From: Desulfallas sp. Bu1-1
Lineage (GTDB): Bacteria; Bacillota; Desulfotomaculia; Desulfotomaculales; Desulfallaceae
Direction of reading: 5' to 3'
Length of the DNA: 52,385 bases
Assembly: GCF_015594625.1 (NCBI RefSeq)
Contig: NZ_JADNRQ010000021.1
Location: 1-52,385, forward strand
Below, piece by piece: positions 18,199 to 27,426 of the stretch. A program made the position numbers and the translations under genes. Numbering within the stretch: position 1 is the stretch's first letter; every line of letters begins with the position of its first letter. The notes below the pieces were generated by a model, which worked only from the letters and a program-made list of their open reading frames with translations, was not told where the DNA came from and searched no databases.

Positions 18199-21100
18199 TT
18201 ATGCTGAGGCTTTCTGTTCAACCAACTGTTCGATTTCCCTGCGGGTGACGCGTTCCACGAAACTGTGGAAGCCTTCCCTCATGACAATGATATTGGTGTT
18301 TACATACGGCACCACAAGCTGAATCTTGCCGGTGGGTTCCACGATCAGGGCCTGGAAACCCAGTTTTCGGATAAACCGCATGCATTCCTCGACGTTATCG
18401 GCATCCATCCGGTTAAAAGCTTCGTCAAAAACCACCAGGCGCAGCGTGTCCTTTTTCCGGTGCAGGTGGTATACCCGGTAAAAAGACGCCAGTATCGCCA
18501 CGTAAAAGGGTATTTGCGCCCCGCCTCCCGACTCGGTTCGGGAAACCTTGGAAAAATAGCTTTTGTTGCCCTGTTCGTCGGTGATGATAATGTCAAAATC
18601 AAGATAAGAGCGGTAATCGGTAAGCTCGTGGATTTTGTCCTGCCGGTCGCCGGCGGTAATTTCCTCCAGCAGGCGGTTGAAGCTGTCGCCGTGCATGTCC
18701 TGAAAAACCGTGCTGAAAAGTATTTCGTTCGCCCCCAACCGGGCATGCTCAATCATTTCGTAAAAGTCACGCAGTTCCGGCTTGGGGCTGATGCTGAACC
18801 TGTAAGAATAGCTGCCGAATTTCAAATCCATCAGCGCGAAGTTCAGTTCATCGATCTCTTCATGGGCCATGCTTATAGCCTCATGCAACCGGGACAGAAA
18901 GTGTTCCTTCAAAGCCTGCTCCGCCTTTTCCCGGGCTTCCCGGGCCTTCCTGCCGTATTCGGGCAGGTGAATTTCCTTTAAAAAACGCAACCGGTCTTCA
19001 TATTCCAGGTTGTCCGGGGCCGTAACATCGGCCAGAAAATCAAATCTTTTATTGAATTCATGCCGGGCGTTGACCAGCTGGTCCATTTGTTTTTTAATCC
19101 TGGTTTCCAAACCCTGGATCCTGATCTGATAATTATGTGCCAGTTCCCCGGGCGACCGTTTTTGAATCTCCCGCTCCCATTTGGCCTCGCAGGCTTCCTT
19201 CAGCTCCACCGGAAGTTTTTCCACATAGGCAAGATACTTTTGAGCATAATTATCCCTTTCCACGGCCAGTTGTTCCATTTTTTGTTCATATACTTCCAGT
19301 TTGGCTTGCATTTGGCCCTTTTCGGTGTTAATTTCGCCGGTTTTACTTGCACACCGCTCAATTTCGGCTTCTATATCCTTCTTGGTTTTTTCCAGTCCCT
19401 CAAGTTCGGAACGGTCCAGGTTCAGCAATTCCTGTTGTGCCTGCACCAGTTCCCATTCCAGGTTATCCAGTTCCCGGCACCGGGCAAAATCTTTTTGCCA
19501 CTGTTGATAGAGGTAGTGCTTGTCGCTCTTTAAATTTAAAACACTGCCGGCTTGCTTCAATTTTGCTTCCAGCAGGGACAACTGCCCCCGGCACTGTTTC
19601 AACTCTTCCCGCTTTCCGGCCAATTGCACCTTAACGGCCTGTTTGCCGATATACGGCACCGCGTAGCGATTGCGGGGGATTTGCCGGGCCGTATAGTTCT
19701 GGTACAGCATGCAGGTGGCGGTAATGGCCCGCTTGTGGCGTTTCAATTCCTTTTCCGTTTCGCATTTGATCACCCCGCCCAAAAGCCAATCGGCATAAGC
19801 GCGGATATAGTCCTTTTCGGCCACAATCTCCTCGGCCAGGCTGCCCTCGAGGGGGGGTCTTGCCTCTTTTACCAGCTTGTCCGTATTGACCAGGCCCACA
19901 TTTTCCATGCCGTGGGTAAATTTATACCGTTCATAAACGGCCAGCGCCTGGTCGAAGTATCCGGGCGGCACCAGCAGGTCAAACTTCTGGCCGGCAAGAT
20001 AACCCTCGATGGCATTTTGCCACCGCCGGTCGCGGATATCGATGGCCTCGCAAAAAACCTCAACCGGGACGCGGTCTTGACCTTCCACAGGGACAAGGTA
20101 TTCCTCCAACAGTTTTTTCAGCTTCATGGTGGAAGAAGCGTTGCCCAGCACCCGGTTTTTTTCAAGGTTTTTAATCGCCAGTTCCAGTTCCTCAACCTGT
20201 TTTTGCAAAGTTTCCTGTTGTTTTTTCCACTCCGATGCCTGAACAATAAGCCATTTCATACCCTCGTTCCAGGAACGGGCAAGCTTGCCCGGGTCGGAAG
20301 GAAAATGCCCCACTTCCAGGAAAATTCGCCAGGCCTGTTTATCTTCCGCCAGGGAACCGGTCAGTTCGGAGGGAGCCCCTTCCCGGCGCAAAACCTCAAT
20401 TAATTTTTCCCGGTCCGAGATATCCGATTTAACCTGGTGCAGCAGGTTGCGCCGCATTTCAGCCAGCGCTTCCAGTTGTTTCTTCAATGCCGTGATCTGC
20501 TGGCGTAACTGCTTTTCCCGGTGGGCAATTTCATGATCCTTGATTTTTTCAATCAGTTTTTCCTTTTCAGCCTGCAGGTTTTTATGTTTTTCCTCCAATG
20601 CTTGCAATTCAACCAAAAGCTGTTGGAACCGGTCCCCGGCCTGTTGGCGCCGCCGCTCCGTTTCTTCCAGTTCCCGCATTTTTTGCTCAAAACCGCCCCG
20701 GTACAGCATATACCGGCCGGCTGCTTCTTTCCGGCGCAAATTTTCAATTTTCTCAAATTCCCCGCATACTTCTTCCAGAGCCGCTATTTCCGCTTCGGTG
20801 TTTAAAAGTTGATTTTCCATCTGGCGGTATCTTTCGGCGTAATCCCGCATTGTATCCACGTCTACGGGCCGTTCCTCCAGGATGTAGTCGTAAACAAACT
20901 TGCGCAGGTTGGTGATGGGCTTGAAGGAAATCCCCTTAACAAAAAGCGAAAAAAAAGTCTCCTTGATCCCGCCCAAAAGCTGGCGCAAGTCGTTTCGGTA
21001 GCCCTCGACATCGTTACGGTACTGGCGGCAATTGAGGCCCCTGGCCTTGATATGGCGGAAAAATTGCTTCCTGTTGCGGGGGTACCCGTCCTGCAAAAAA

Positions 21101-21522
21101 AGATCATCACTCAGCGGGCACCCGTCAATGATAAAAAATACATGCTCCTCCTCCCCGGATTCGCAATAGTAGTCGAACACCACGCCGATCAGGGAGGGTT
21201 TGTTGGTGGCGGTATGGGTTATCTCAAGCACGATGTAGCTGGAAAAGTCCTCTTCATTACCACGCAAATAGGTGTATTTGCCTTCGGTGCCGGTTCTGCC
21301 CCGCAAGTAACTTTTGAGGTCCCGCTCCGTTTTTTCATCGAAGGCGGCGGCATTAAACAGAATCTTTTTCATGTTGGACACGATAACCACCTGCAGGGCA
21401 TCGATCAGCGTGGACTTGCCGGCCTTGTTGTTTCCGGTAATGAGAGCGCTTCCTTCAATGGGAATGGTTTCATTGGTAAAATAATGCCAGTTAATCAGTT
21501 TGATCCCCGTTAATTGTTTCAT
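18199..21522 (-). CDS. jetC: SMC-like ATPase of a Wadjet/MksBEF system (JetC)
   Basis: A 1107-residue SMC/MukB-like ATPase: Walker A GNNKAGKST (residues 30-38), long coiled coils broken by a hinge-like region (about 430-620), ABC signature ESGGGAQ and Walker B LRLVVFDEA near the C-terminus. In Wadjet, JetABC is a condensin-like motor that extrudes DNA loops and recognises small plasmids, while JetD cuts. The start at 21522 has GGAGG 6 nt upstream; the gene overlaps jetB by 32 bp. No jetD follows: the MITE target site begins 7 bp beyond the stop codon. Confidence 0.9.
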   Translation of the reverse strand: MKQLTGIKLINWHYFTNETIPIEGSALITGNNKAGKSTLIDALQVVIVSNMKKILFNAAAFDEKTERDLKSYLRGRTGTEGKYTYLRGNEEDFSSYIVLEITHTATNKPSLIGVVFDYYCESGEEEHVFFIIDGCPLSDDLFLQDGYPRNRKQFFRHIKARGLNCRQYRNDVEGYRNDLRQLLGGIKETFFSLFVKGISFKPITNLRKFVYDYILEERPVDVDTMRDYAERYRQMENQLLNTEAEIAALEEVCGEFEKIENLRRKEAAGRYMLYRGGFEQKMRELEETERRRQQAGDRFQQLLVELQALEEKHKNLQAEKEKLIEKIKDHEIAHREKQLRQQITALKKQLEALAEMRRNLLHQVKSDISDREKLIEVLRREGAPSELTGSLAEDKQAWRIFLEVGHFPSDPGKLARSWNEGMKWLIVQASEWKKQQETLQKQVEELELAIKNLEKNRVLGNASSTMKLKKLLEEYLVPVEGQDRVPVEVFCEAIDIRDRRWQNAIEGYLAGQKFDLLVPPGYFDQALAVYERYKFTHGMENVGLVNTDKLVKEARPPLEGSLAEEIVAEKDYIRAYADWLLGGVIKCETEKELKRHKRAITATCMLYQNYTARQIPRNRYAVPYIGKQAVKVQLAGKREELKQCRGQLSLLEAKLKQAGSVLNLKSDKHYLYQQWQKDFARCRELDNLEWELVQAQQELLNLDRSELEGLEKTKKDIEAEIERCASKTGEINTEKGQMQAKLEVYEQKMEQLAVERDNYAQKYLAYVEKLPVELKEACEAKWEREIQKRSPGELAHNYQIRIQGLETRIKKQMDQLVNARHEFNKRFDFLADVTAPDNLEYEDRLRFLKEIHLPEYGRKAREAREKAEQALKEHFLSRLHEAISMAHEEIDELNFALMDLKFGSYSYRFSISPKPELRDFYEMIEHARLGANEILFSTVFQDMHGDSFNRLLEEITAGDRQDKIHELTDYRSYLDFDIIITDEQGNKSYFSKVSRTESGGGAQIPFYVAILASFYRVYHLHRKKDTLRLVVFDEAFNRMDADNVEECMRFIRKLGFQALIVEPTGKIQLVVPYVNTNIIVMREGFHSFVERVTRREIEQLVEQKASA

Positions 21523-22114
21523 CTCCGGCCTCCTTTCCCTCGCCTGTCCCGATCCAGTCCGCCAGCCGTTCCACGCTTTCCGCATCCACGACCATCAGGA
21601 GAGAGGGGTAAAGAATATAGACGGCGTCCGGGTCTTTCCATTGACCGCGTTTCAAGTCCAAAATAGAAAAGTGACTGAACAGCCTTAATATCTTTTCCAT
21701 GTCGTCCCGGGCCGGCAAGCGGTTTTTTATTTCCAGGGCCATGTATTTTTCCTGGATTTCTTCACCCGTTACCACCATCTCCCGGGTCAGCCGCAAATCT
21801 TTTTGTTTTTCATCATAAAGGAGCCTCAGGATAAATAAAAATATGGTTTCCTGCAAGGTGAAATGATACCTGTTCTTTCCGTAACGGTTATAGAGCTGAA
21901 ACACGGAGAGGTGCTTGTTGTGGTTCAGATGCCAGCCGGAAAGGAGAAAATATTCTTCGAAGATATGTGCGTAGCGTTCCACGAACCGGTAATAGCGGCG
22001 GTCCTTTTCCCGCTCGTACACCAGGTAGTTCTGGCTTAGCAGCAGGTTTGCCGCATCACGAAAGGTTTCCCTGTCGCTGTTCGAAAAATCCTCATACTCC
22101 CTGTACCAGCTCAA
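21491..22114 (-). CDS. jetB: Wadjet kite-type subunit JetB (DUF4194/MukE-like)
   Basis: A 207-residue protein with the DUF4194-type winged-helix layout (YHFTLQETIFLFILRLLYDE and LRLTREMVVTGEEIQEKYMA are recognisable stretches). It is the MukE-like subunit that joins the kleisin JetA to the JetC heads. TTG start overlapping the jetA stop (TTGA), with jetC overlapping the 3' end, so all three are translationally coupled. Confidence 0.85.
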   Translation of the reverse strand: MSWYREYEDFSNSDRETFRDAANLLLSQNYLVYEREKDRRYYRFVERYAHIFEEYFLLSGWHLNHNKHLSVFQLYNRYGKNRYHFTLQETIFLFILRLLYDEKQKDLRLTREMVVTGEEIQEKYMALEIKNRLPARDDMEKILRLFSHFSILDLKRGQWKDPDAVYILYPSLLMVVDAESVERLADWIGTGEGKEAGDETINGDQTD

Positions 22115-23544
22115 ACTGTCCTCTCCTTCCTTCTGATGACCAGGTTCGGCACCTCAATTGTTCCATCTTTGATGGTTACCGTTTCACCCCTTTTGCCTTC
22201 CAGGCGGTAGCAGGCCCCGGGGGACTGGCTGTAAAGAATAATGTAAATAAGCTTTACCCACTGGTTTTGATTGTCTAGGGGCAGGCTCCCGATGGGGCAG
22301 GCATCCCGTTCGCCCAGGACGGCATTTACATAGCTGTTGATCTGCTCCACTGTAACCTCTTGCGCCACCCGCGAGCCAAATTGGGAAAGTTTTTTTCTGC
22401 GCACCTCATCCGGTACCGGCACAACACGAAGGGGCTGGGGTTTATGGATCTGCCGCGCCGCGGGGGGCTTTTTCAGGCTGCCCGTGTCCACGGCAGCCTG
22501 GGGGAAAAGGGCGATGGAACGGGCAATTTCCCCGGGAACTTGCGCCTTTTCCCCCGACTCCCTGGCCAGCTTCCCCAGGTAGGCCAGCACGTTGAAAATA
22601 TGCCGGCCGGACCCCATGCCCCGGCGGAGCTTGAACCGGAGGCGGTCTGCCGCCGACCTGGCGTACCTGGCATTGCGCCGGTCAATTTCGCCCAGCAGCT
22701 TGTCCATTTCCTTGCTGAAAGTGGATTCTATGTATTCCAGCCAATCATACAACATGTTTTCTGCGGCCGCCCTGTCCGGCGCCCTTTTTTCCCGCACCAT
22801 GATCCCGGCCTGGCGATCAATTTCCGCCCTATTGGCCTGCCATTCCCTGATGCTCTTTAAAATGCCGGTGCGGTACTTGGAGATATGTTCCGAGGTTTTA
22901 AGCCTGTAGTATTGCTCGCCGAGAACCTTGGTTTGATACTCGTCATAAATCTGGTTCAGGATCGCGCTTACGTCTTCCGCTTCCAGGAGTTTCTCGGTAT
23001 AATGCTTGATGCTGTGATTCAAACTTTTCAAGCCGTCAATCAATTCCCGGGTGGATTCATAAGCCTGCTGCAGGGCGACATAGGAAAACCCTTCGCTGCC
23101 GGTAAGGTTCTGGTAGATGCTGAGTATTCTCCCCTTGAATTCCACCCGGTAGCCCGTGCGAATTTTGTTCATTGCCTCCAGCAAGGCAATTGCATAATCG
23201 GGTATTGATATTCTAAAAGTATAATCCAGTTCCGGCTCCAGGCTCAGCCATCCCGTGTCCACCAACCTGCGCAAAAGCTGGTGGGCCCGCTCGCGGGCAC
23301 CTTTTGCGGCATTCTCCCAGCCGCCCTCGTCCTCCGCCTGCCAGGCCTGTTCGCCCATGCTTTCCAGGTACTCCGTAAAAAGATCGATGATATGATCCCG
23401 GGAAAGGGTATAAATTCGCTTGTTATATTCCCGGTAAACCAAAAACAACAAATCGACATAAATTTCTTTCAGGCTTCGGCTAAAAATAGAAAAAAGGTTT
23501 TCCGGAACCTGTGCAAAGAATTCTTTTCCGTAACTCTGCATCAT
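22111..23544 (-). CDS. jetA: Wadjet kleisin subunit JetA
   Basis: A 477-residue helical protein that fits the JetA family (DUF5716-like): N-terminal winged-helix part, a helical middle, and a C-terminal domain (NSYVNAVLGERDACPIGSLP onward) that should contact the ATPase heads. It is the MukF/kleisin analogue. First gene of the operon, with only a weak ribosome binding site. Position and sizes (477, 207, 1107 residues) match the jetABC order; the Wadjet subtype is not certain from sequence alone. Confidence 0.85.
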   Translation of the reverse strand: MMQSYGKEFFAQVPENLFSIFSRSLKEIYVDLLFLVYREYNKRIYTLSRDHIIDLFTEYLESMGEQAWQAEDEGGWENAAKGARERAHQLLRRLVDTGWLSLEPELDYTFRISIPDYAIALLEAMNKIRTGYRVEFKGRILSIYQNLTGSEGFSYVALQQAYESTRELIDGLKSLNHSIKHYTEKLLEAEDVSAILNQIYDEYQTKVLGEQYYRLKTSEHISKYRTGILKSIREWQANRAEIDRQAGIMVREKRAPDRAAAENMLYDWLEYIESTFSKEMDKLLGEIDRRNARYARSAADRLRFKLRRGMGSGRHIFNVLAYLGKLARESGEKAQVPGEIARSIALFPQAAVDTGSLKKPPAARQIHKPQPLRVVPVPDEVRRKKLSQFGSRVAQEVTVEQINSYVNAVLGERDACPIGSLPLDNQNQWVKLIYIILYSQSPGACYRLEGKRGETVTIKDGTIEVPNLVIRRKERTV

Positions 23545-23597
23545 CCATACCTGCTTAAAATCTACTTTTAATTAATCAAACGGCGGCATACCGTATA

Positions 23598-23641
23598 TAA
23601 AAAAACAGGAAAACCGCAATTTTAGCGGGGATTTTTTCCTG
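23598..23641 (-). terminator. Terminator behind the UbiB-like remnant
   Basis: The stem CAGGAAAA/TTTTCCTG extended by CCGC/GCGG is followed on the minus strand by seven T. It lies between the UbiB remnant and jetA and would end transcription entering from upstream, isolating jetABC. Confidence 0.65.
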
Positions 23642-23724
23642 CCTTTTAAAATATTGTACTATAAAGTTGTTTTTTGATCCACACCGCGAATGAATCCCGT
23701 TCACATCCGGCAGGACAAACCATC

Positions 23725-23875
23725 TTAAAACCCTCCCGAGCGTAAAATGGAAACCAGGAACCAGAATCCCAGTACTCCCGCCACCAAAAAACCTACCTCC
23801 GCCACCGGAATCTGACCCAATAAAAAACTTTCCTTCCGGACCAGGAAAGCGGAACCGATGACCAAGCCGCTAAAA
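23725..23875 (-). pseudogene. C-terminal fragment of an AarF/UbiB/ABC1-type kinase
   Basis: Fifty codons ending in TAA read FSGLVIGSAFLV, PVAEVGFLVAGVLGFW and FLVSILRSGGF, the two membrane helices that end UbiB/AarF-family kinases. The catalytic domain upstream is gone; the sequence changes near 23875 into the promoter area of the HEPN remnant. It marks a deletion boundary of the island. Confidence 0.65.
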
Positions 23876-23961
23876 TAATCGGCGTCTGAATACTTGATTC
23901 ATTTCCATTGCTTTTTTATTACGTATTATGTTAAAATATCCAAAGAGGTGGAAAAAACTGT

Positions 23962-24377
23962 ATGAGACCGGAAACCTTAGAATGGCTTGACCAAGCAGCA
24001 TACGATCTGGATACAGCTGAGAGCATGCTTGATAGAATGCATCAAACAACAACTGAATTGAATAAAATCATCAAATCTTATCTTTCTGTCCTTGAAAAAA
24101 AGGTGTACCAGTGCAAAAAGCATACTTATTTGGTTCCCAAGCCAAAGGTACAGCCAGTCCAGACAGTGATATAGACCTTATTGTTATTTCACCAGCATTT
24201 GCCGGCATGCCTCTCTGGAAACGTTTTGAAAAGCTGGGTGAGGCCCTCGCCGAAATACTGGAACCAATTGAGGTGCGAGGCTATTCACCGGAAGAAATAA
24301 ATGAAGCGAAAAAACAAAAAGCCTGCTTCCTTTACGAAGTGCTGACTGAACCACAAACTATAGAGTATCAGTTTTAA
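23962..24377 (+). pseudogene. Fused and frameshifted HEPN/MNT toxin-antitoxin remnant
   Basis: The first 24 codons (MRPETLEWLDQAAYDLDTAE) are the start of a HEPN protein. They run in frame into the start of a minimal nucleotidyltransferase (ELNKIIKSYLSVLEKK), so the rest of HEPN and the gene junction are deleted. At seven A residues (24095-24101) the frame is lost. Reading on with one A fewer gives GVPVQKAYLFGSQAKG and the catalytic DSDIDL motif through to 24377. MNT proteins AMPylate and silence HEPN RNases. The fusion is probably dead, or the MNT half may be made from GTG 24111. Confidence 0.75.
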
Positions 24378-24474
24378 CCAGCGCAAAACCCCGAATTTTT
24401 TTACAATGTAATGTAACTGAAAGCCGGAGGTTTTAGACCTGGCGGCTGGAAATAAATATACAGAAAGGTATGGC

Positions 24475-24528
24475 GAAAAAAGCGGAAGAGGGAAACCCAT
24501 GGACTCCAACAGCCGGTTTCCCTCTTCC
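24475..24528 (-). terminator. Rho-independent terminator (bidirectional)
   Basis: The perfect 14-bp stem GGAAGAGGGAAACC/GGTTTCCCTCTTCC (24484-24497 and 24515-24528) is followed by T-rich sequence on both sides. It serves the minus-strand stalk-domain gene and can also stop the plus-strand HEPN/MNT remnant. Confidence 0.85.
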
Positions 24529-24550
24529 TTTATGACATTCGTCAATATAA

Positions 24551-25828
24551 TCATGGCCGGGCGTTGCTCACATCGGGCGCGACAAAGGGGCTGCCCAGGT
24601 TGCCGATCTTGAACTCGCCCTTCATTGCTATTTTCGTTTTAACTTCTTTGGGGATGCCGGTTTTATTTTCCGCGTCGCCGGGACTGCCAAGTTCCGACGG
24701 GTTCATGGTGAGTTCCATCAGGGCGTTGAACTTGACCACATCCGTGATCATTGTCTTCTTGTTAACATAAACGGTGTAATAGTAATCAACTTTGCTGTTT
24801 TCCAAAAGCTTCTGGAGCTGCTGTTGCACCAGTGCCGGGTCGCCAGTGCCGGCGCTTGGAGGCATGCTTTGGATCGCCTGCTGCATCAACTTCTGGAAAC
24901 CCTGCCGGAACTTGTTCATATCCAGGGTGGAGTTAATCACGTAATATTCCCGGCCGTCTATGCTCACGTCGTTGCCGAAATTCAGCAGCATGCCCATTTC
25001 CTTCATCTGAGCCGCCGCCTTCAAGGGATCGGACTGGATATCCCGCTGCTGCTTCCAGAATTCCGGCGCGAAGGGCATATCCTGAACCACCCACTCCTGC
25101 CCCGGAGCTTTCATATACATTTTTTCTTCGGTCATGTAAGTTTCCACAACCATTTCGGGAACCTGATTCTTCACTGCGGGGATAATATTTTGTTTCATAT
25201 ACATCCGCATGGGCTGATTCTGATAATGACCGGTCAGTTCAATATTCAAGTTCCCGGGGGCATCCCCGACCTGTTTCCCATCGGCAACAACACTGATATT
25301 CATGTTCATATTGCCTTCCATGGAGTAGGTGTTGATGTCCATAGCCACCCGATTGGCTTTGACCAGCAGTTCCTCGGGCGTCATGCCGTCCCTGGTTTCA
25401 TTGCGGTTCAACGTTACCAGGCGCTGCCGGTTATCCCAACCCACTTCATAACCGAAAGCCTCGCCGACGGAACGTAGCGGCACATACACCTTGTCACCGG
25501 TCTTCACCGGCGCGCAGGACAGCGTTACCGGTTCCCCTTTAAGCAAAGCATCCTTTTTATCAACGGTCATCAACAAGATTACCCCGTTCTCGGTAATCTT
25601 TAAGGTATTCCCCGGGGTCCACTCCACATCGGCACCGGAAAACCTGGCAAAAGCATCCACGGGAACCATGCTTATTCCATCTTTTAGGAATATATCGAAC
25701 TGTGCCGCGGAATCCCCGTTGACGTTAAGGTTCACCTGATCCCCGGCAAAGGCCGGCAAGGCGATCAGTAAACTGACCAGCAACGCCAGCGTCGTGGTTA
25801 AAAACAGGTTTCTTTTCAAAAAGCCCAC
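24551..25828 (-). CDS. Secreted stalk-domain protein (copper amine oxidase N-like)
   Basis: A 425-residue exported protein: signal peptide (residues 1-28, ALPAFAG), a copper-amine-oxidase-N-like stalk domain (about 30-145, with KVYVPLRSVGEAFG typical of the fold), then a DUF6612-like beta-rich lipoprotein-type domain (about 150-425) with Met-rich stretches. Such proteins sit on the cell surface of spore-forming Clostridia; substrate unknown. Single gene with its own terminator. Confidence 0.8.
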   Translation of the reverse strand: MGFLKRNLFLTTTLALLVSLLIALPAFAGDQVNLNVNGDSAAQFDIFLKDGISMVPVDAFARFSGADVEWTPGNTLKITENGVILLMTVDKKDALLKGEPVTLSCAPVKTGDKVYVPLRSVGEAFGYEVGWDNRQRLVTLNRNETRDGMTPEELLVKANRVAMDINTYSMEGNMNMNISVVADGKQVGDAPGNLNIELTGHYQNQPMRMYMKQNIIPAVKNQVPEMVVETYMTEEKMYMKAPGQEWVVQDMPFAPEFWKQQRDIQSDPLKAAAQMKEMGMLLNFGNDVSIDGREYYVINSTLDMNKFRQGFQKLMQQAIQSMPPSAGTGDPALVQQQLQKLLENSKVDYYYTVYVNKKTMITDVVKFNALMELTMNPSELGSPGDAENKTGIPKEVKTKIAMKGEFKIGNLGSPFVAPDVSNARP

Positions 25829-25920
25829 CTCCGATTTTAAATTTGTTGTTCATTCCGCCTGTAACGCTTGGTAATGCATTTGATCCCCCCTTTTTTTTTT
25901 AAGATGATGTGTTTCGGACC

Positions 25921-25958
25921 GGATCGCCCGCCGCTGTGGTTTTTTGGCAGTGAAATCA
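25921..25958 (-). mobile_element. Solo end of the MITE-like element (copy C)
   Basis: Thirty-eight bases match the CTGCAAAAAC-type terminus and the adjoining GGCGATCC segment of copies A and B, ending in GGCAGTGAAATCA. The rest of the element is missing. It lies in the divergent promoter region between the stalk-domain and deacetylase genes and could carry promoter material. Confidence 0.65.
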
Positions 25959-26053
25959 ATATCAAGTTTCCGGTAAAAAAAATCGCAACAAAATGATGTG
26001 GAAATTCGTCTAATTGTGCAAGATGAACAAGTATGCCCGGGGGAGAGATATAA

Positions 26054-26956
26054 ATGTATTGGAGATCTTTGCGCGTTATGGCCGGATTGCTGGTTTTTAT
26101 TAGTATTTTCTTTTACCCGTTAAGTTCCGGCATTCAACCCCGGTCTTTCATAAATGATAAAACACCATCGCCCCCGCCGGTTGTCGTTAAGCAACCTGCT
26201 TTAAATGAATCACCCCCGGGGGAAGCGGGAAAAGAAAGCCGGGAAGCGCCTGTTCACCCCGGTAAACCGCTGCCACCGCCGCCACCGGGTCAAGCCCTGG
26301 CGGTGGAACCTTCACCCGCTGATACAAGCCAGTTAATCAAACAAGTAGACATCCAGGGTAAAGTCGGGCTGAGTTTTGACGACGGACCTTATTCGGAAAT
26401 GACCGGTCAATATCTCAAAGCGCTGCAGAAGTGCAACGTGCGGGCAACTTTTTTTATGATTGGTCAACGAATACGTCTATATCCGGGAGAGGCCCGTAAA
26501 GTTATCGAACTCGGAAGCGAAATCGGCAGTCATTCCTGGCGGCACGCCCGGCTGGACAAACTGGAACGGGAGGAAATTGCCAAGGACCTGCGCAGCGTAG
26601 CGCAACAAGTTTATGAATCCCTGGGCGATGAAATCGGCCTATTTCGCCCACCATACGGCCGCTACTCCGAAAATGTGATTGAGGTGGCCCGGGAATTAAA
26701 CCAGCAAGTGGTCCTATGGAATGTGGACCCCCGTGACTGGGAAAACCCTCCACCCGAAGAAATTGTTTCCAGGGTGCTGAGCCAGGTAAAACCCGGCTCC
26801 ATCATTATTTTGCACGAAGGAAGAAAGAATACGCTGCAGGCCCTGCCGGAAATGATCCAAAAACTCAGGGAGCGTGGCCTTGAACCGGTGCCGGTCTCCG
26901 AATTGCTGGACCGGGAAGAAGCGCTTCCGGCCGCCGCCGGTGCCGACGGCCCGTAA
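26054..26956 (+). CDS. Polysaccharide deacetylase (NodB domain)
   Basis: A 300-residue exported or membrane-anchored protein: hydrophobic N-terminus (about 8-26), a Pro-rich linker (35-90), then a NodB domain (about 105-285) with motif 1 SFDDGPY, motif 2 HSWRH (metal-binding histidines), motif 3 RPPYGRYSENV and motif 4 DPRDWENP and ILHEG. It removes acetyl groups from a cell-wall or exopolysaccharide sugar in a metal-dependent way. Start ATG behind GGGGGAGAG. Monocistronic. Confidence 0.92.
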   Translation: MYWRSLRVMAGLLVFISIFFYPLSSGIQPRSFINDKTPSPPPVVVKQPALNESPPGEAGKESREAPVHPGKPLPPPPPGQALAVEPSPADTSQLIKQVDIQGKVGLSFDDGPYSEMTGQYLKALQKCNVRATFFMIGQRIRLYPGEARKVIELGSEIGSHSWRHARLDKLEREEIAKDLRSVAQQVYESLGDEIGLFRPPYGRYSENVIEVARELNQQVVLWNVDPRDWENPPPEEIVSRVLSQVKPGSIIILHEGRKNTLQALPEMIQKLRERGLEPVPVSELLDREEALPAAAGADGP

Positions 26957-27049
26957 CTTTTTTCTTTGGCCGGTGAGACAACGGCCAACAAAAGAAATAA
27001 TTACTCCGTTCTTTAGACGATACCTCCCGCTAATTGGTTCCCCCCGACA

Positions 27050-27078
27050 TTGCATTATTAGCAAATGTTTGTTATAAT
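27050..27078 (+). promoter_or_regulatory. SigA-type promoter of the 63-residue protein
   Basis: TTGCAT and TATAAT are separated by 17 bp, about 70 bp upstream of the start codon at 27153. This is a strong vegetative promoter by sequence and suggests good expression of the small protein. Confidence 0.7.
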
Positions 27079-27152
27079 TTTGTTAATATGTTTACTATTA
27101 AGTTATGTAATTCTTCTCAACATATTGACAAGACTTCAGGGAGGGGTACTGC

Positions 27153-27344
27153 ATGGACAGGTGCGAGCTTGAGAAAAAGCTGAAAAGTTTGAAAGAGGAG
27201 CTTGAGGACGTCAAACAGGAAAGGCATTTTATGCTGGAAAAAACTTCTATTCACGTTCCCGGCCATGCCAGGCACAGGTATGATGCGGAGATCAAGGAAC
27301 TTGAAGAAAAAATAAAGGAAATTGAAGCGAAATTATATCAATAA
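27153..27344 (+). CDS. Small coiled-coil protein, unknown
   Basis: A 63-residue charged protein with two heptad-type helices (LEKKLKSLKEELEDVKQER and AEIKELEEKIKEIEAKLY) joined by a conserved-looking loop HVPGHARHRYD. Strong ribosome binding site GGGAGGGG and a consensus promoter. Not recognised; the antiparallel helix-loop-helix shape suggests a dimerising or adaptor role. Confidence 0.75.
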   Translation: MDRCELEKKLKSLKEELEDVKQERHFMLEKTSIHVPGHARHRYDAEIKELEEKIKEIEAKLYQ

Positions 27345-27426
27345 ACAATATACAGCCGCAGGTGGATCACCCGCGGTTGATCGAGCGAGTTAATTTTATA
27401 GTATTACCGGCACAGCCCAAATGACA

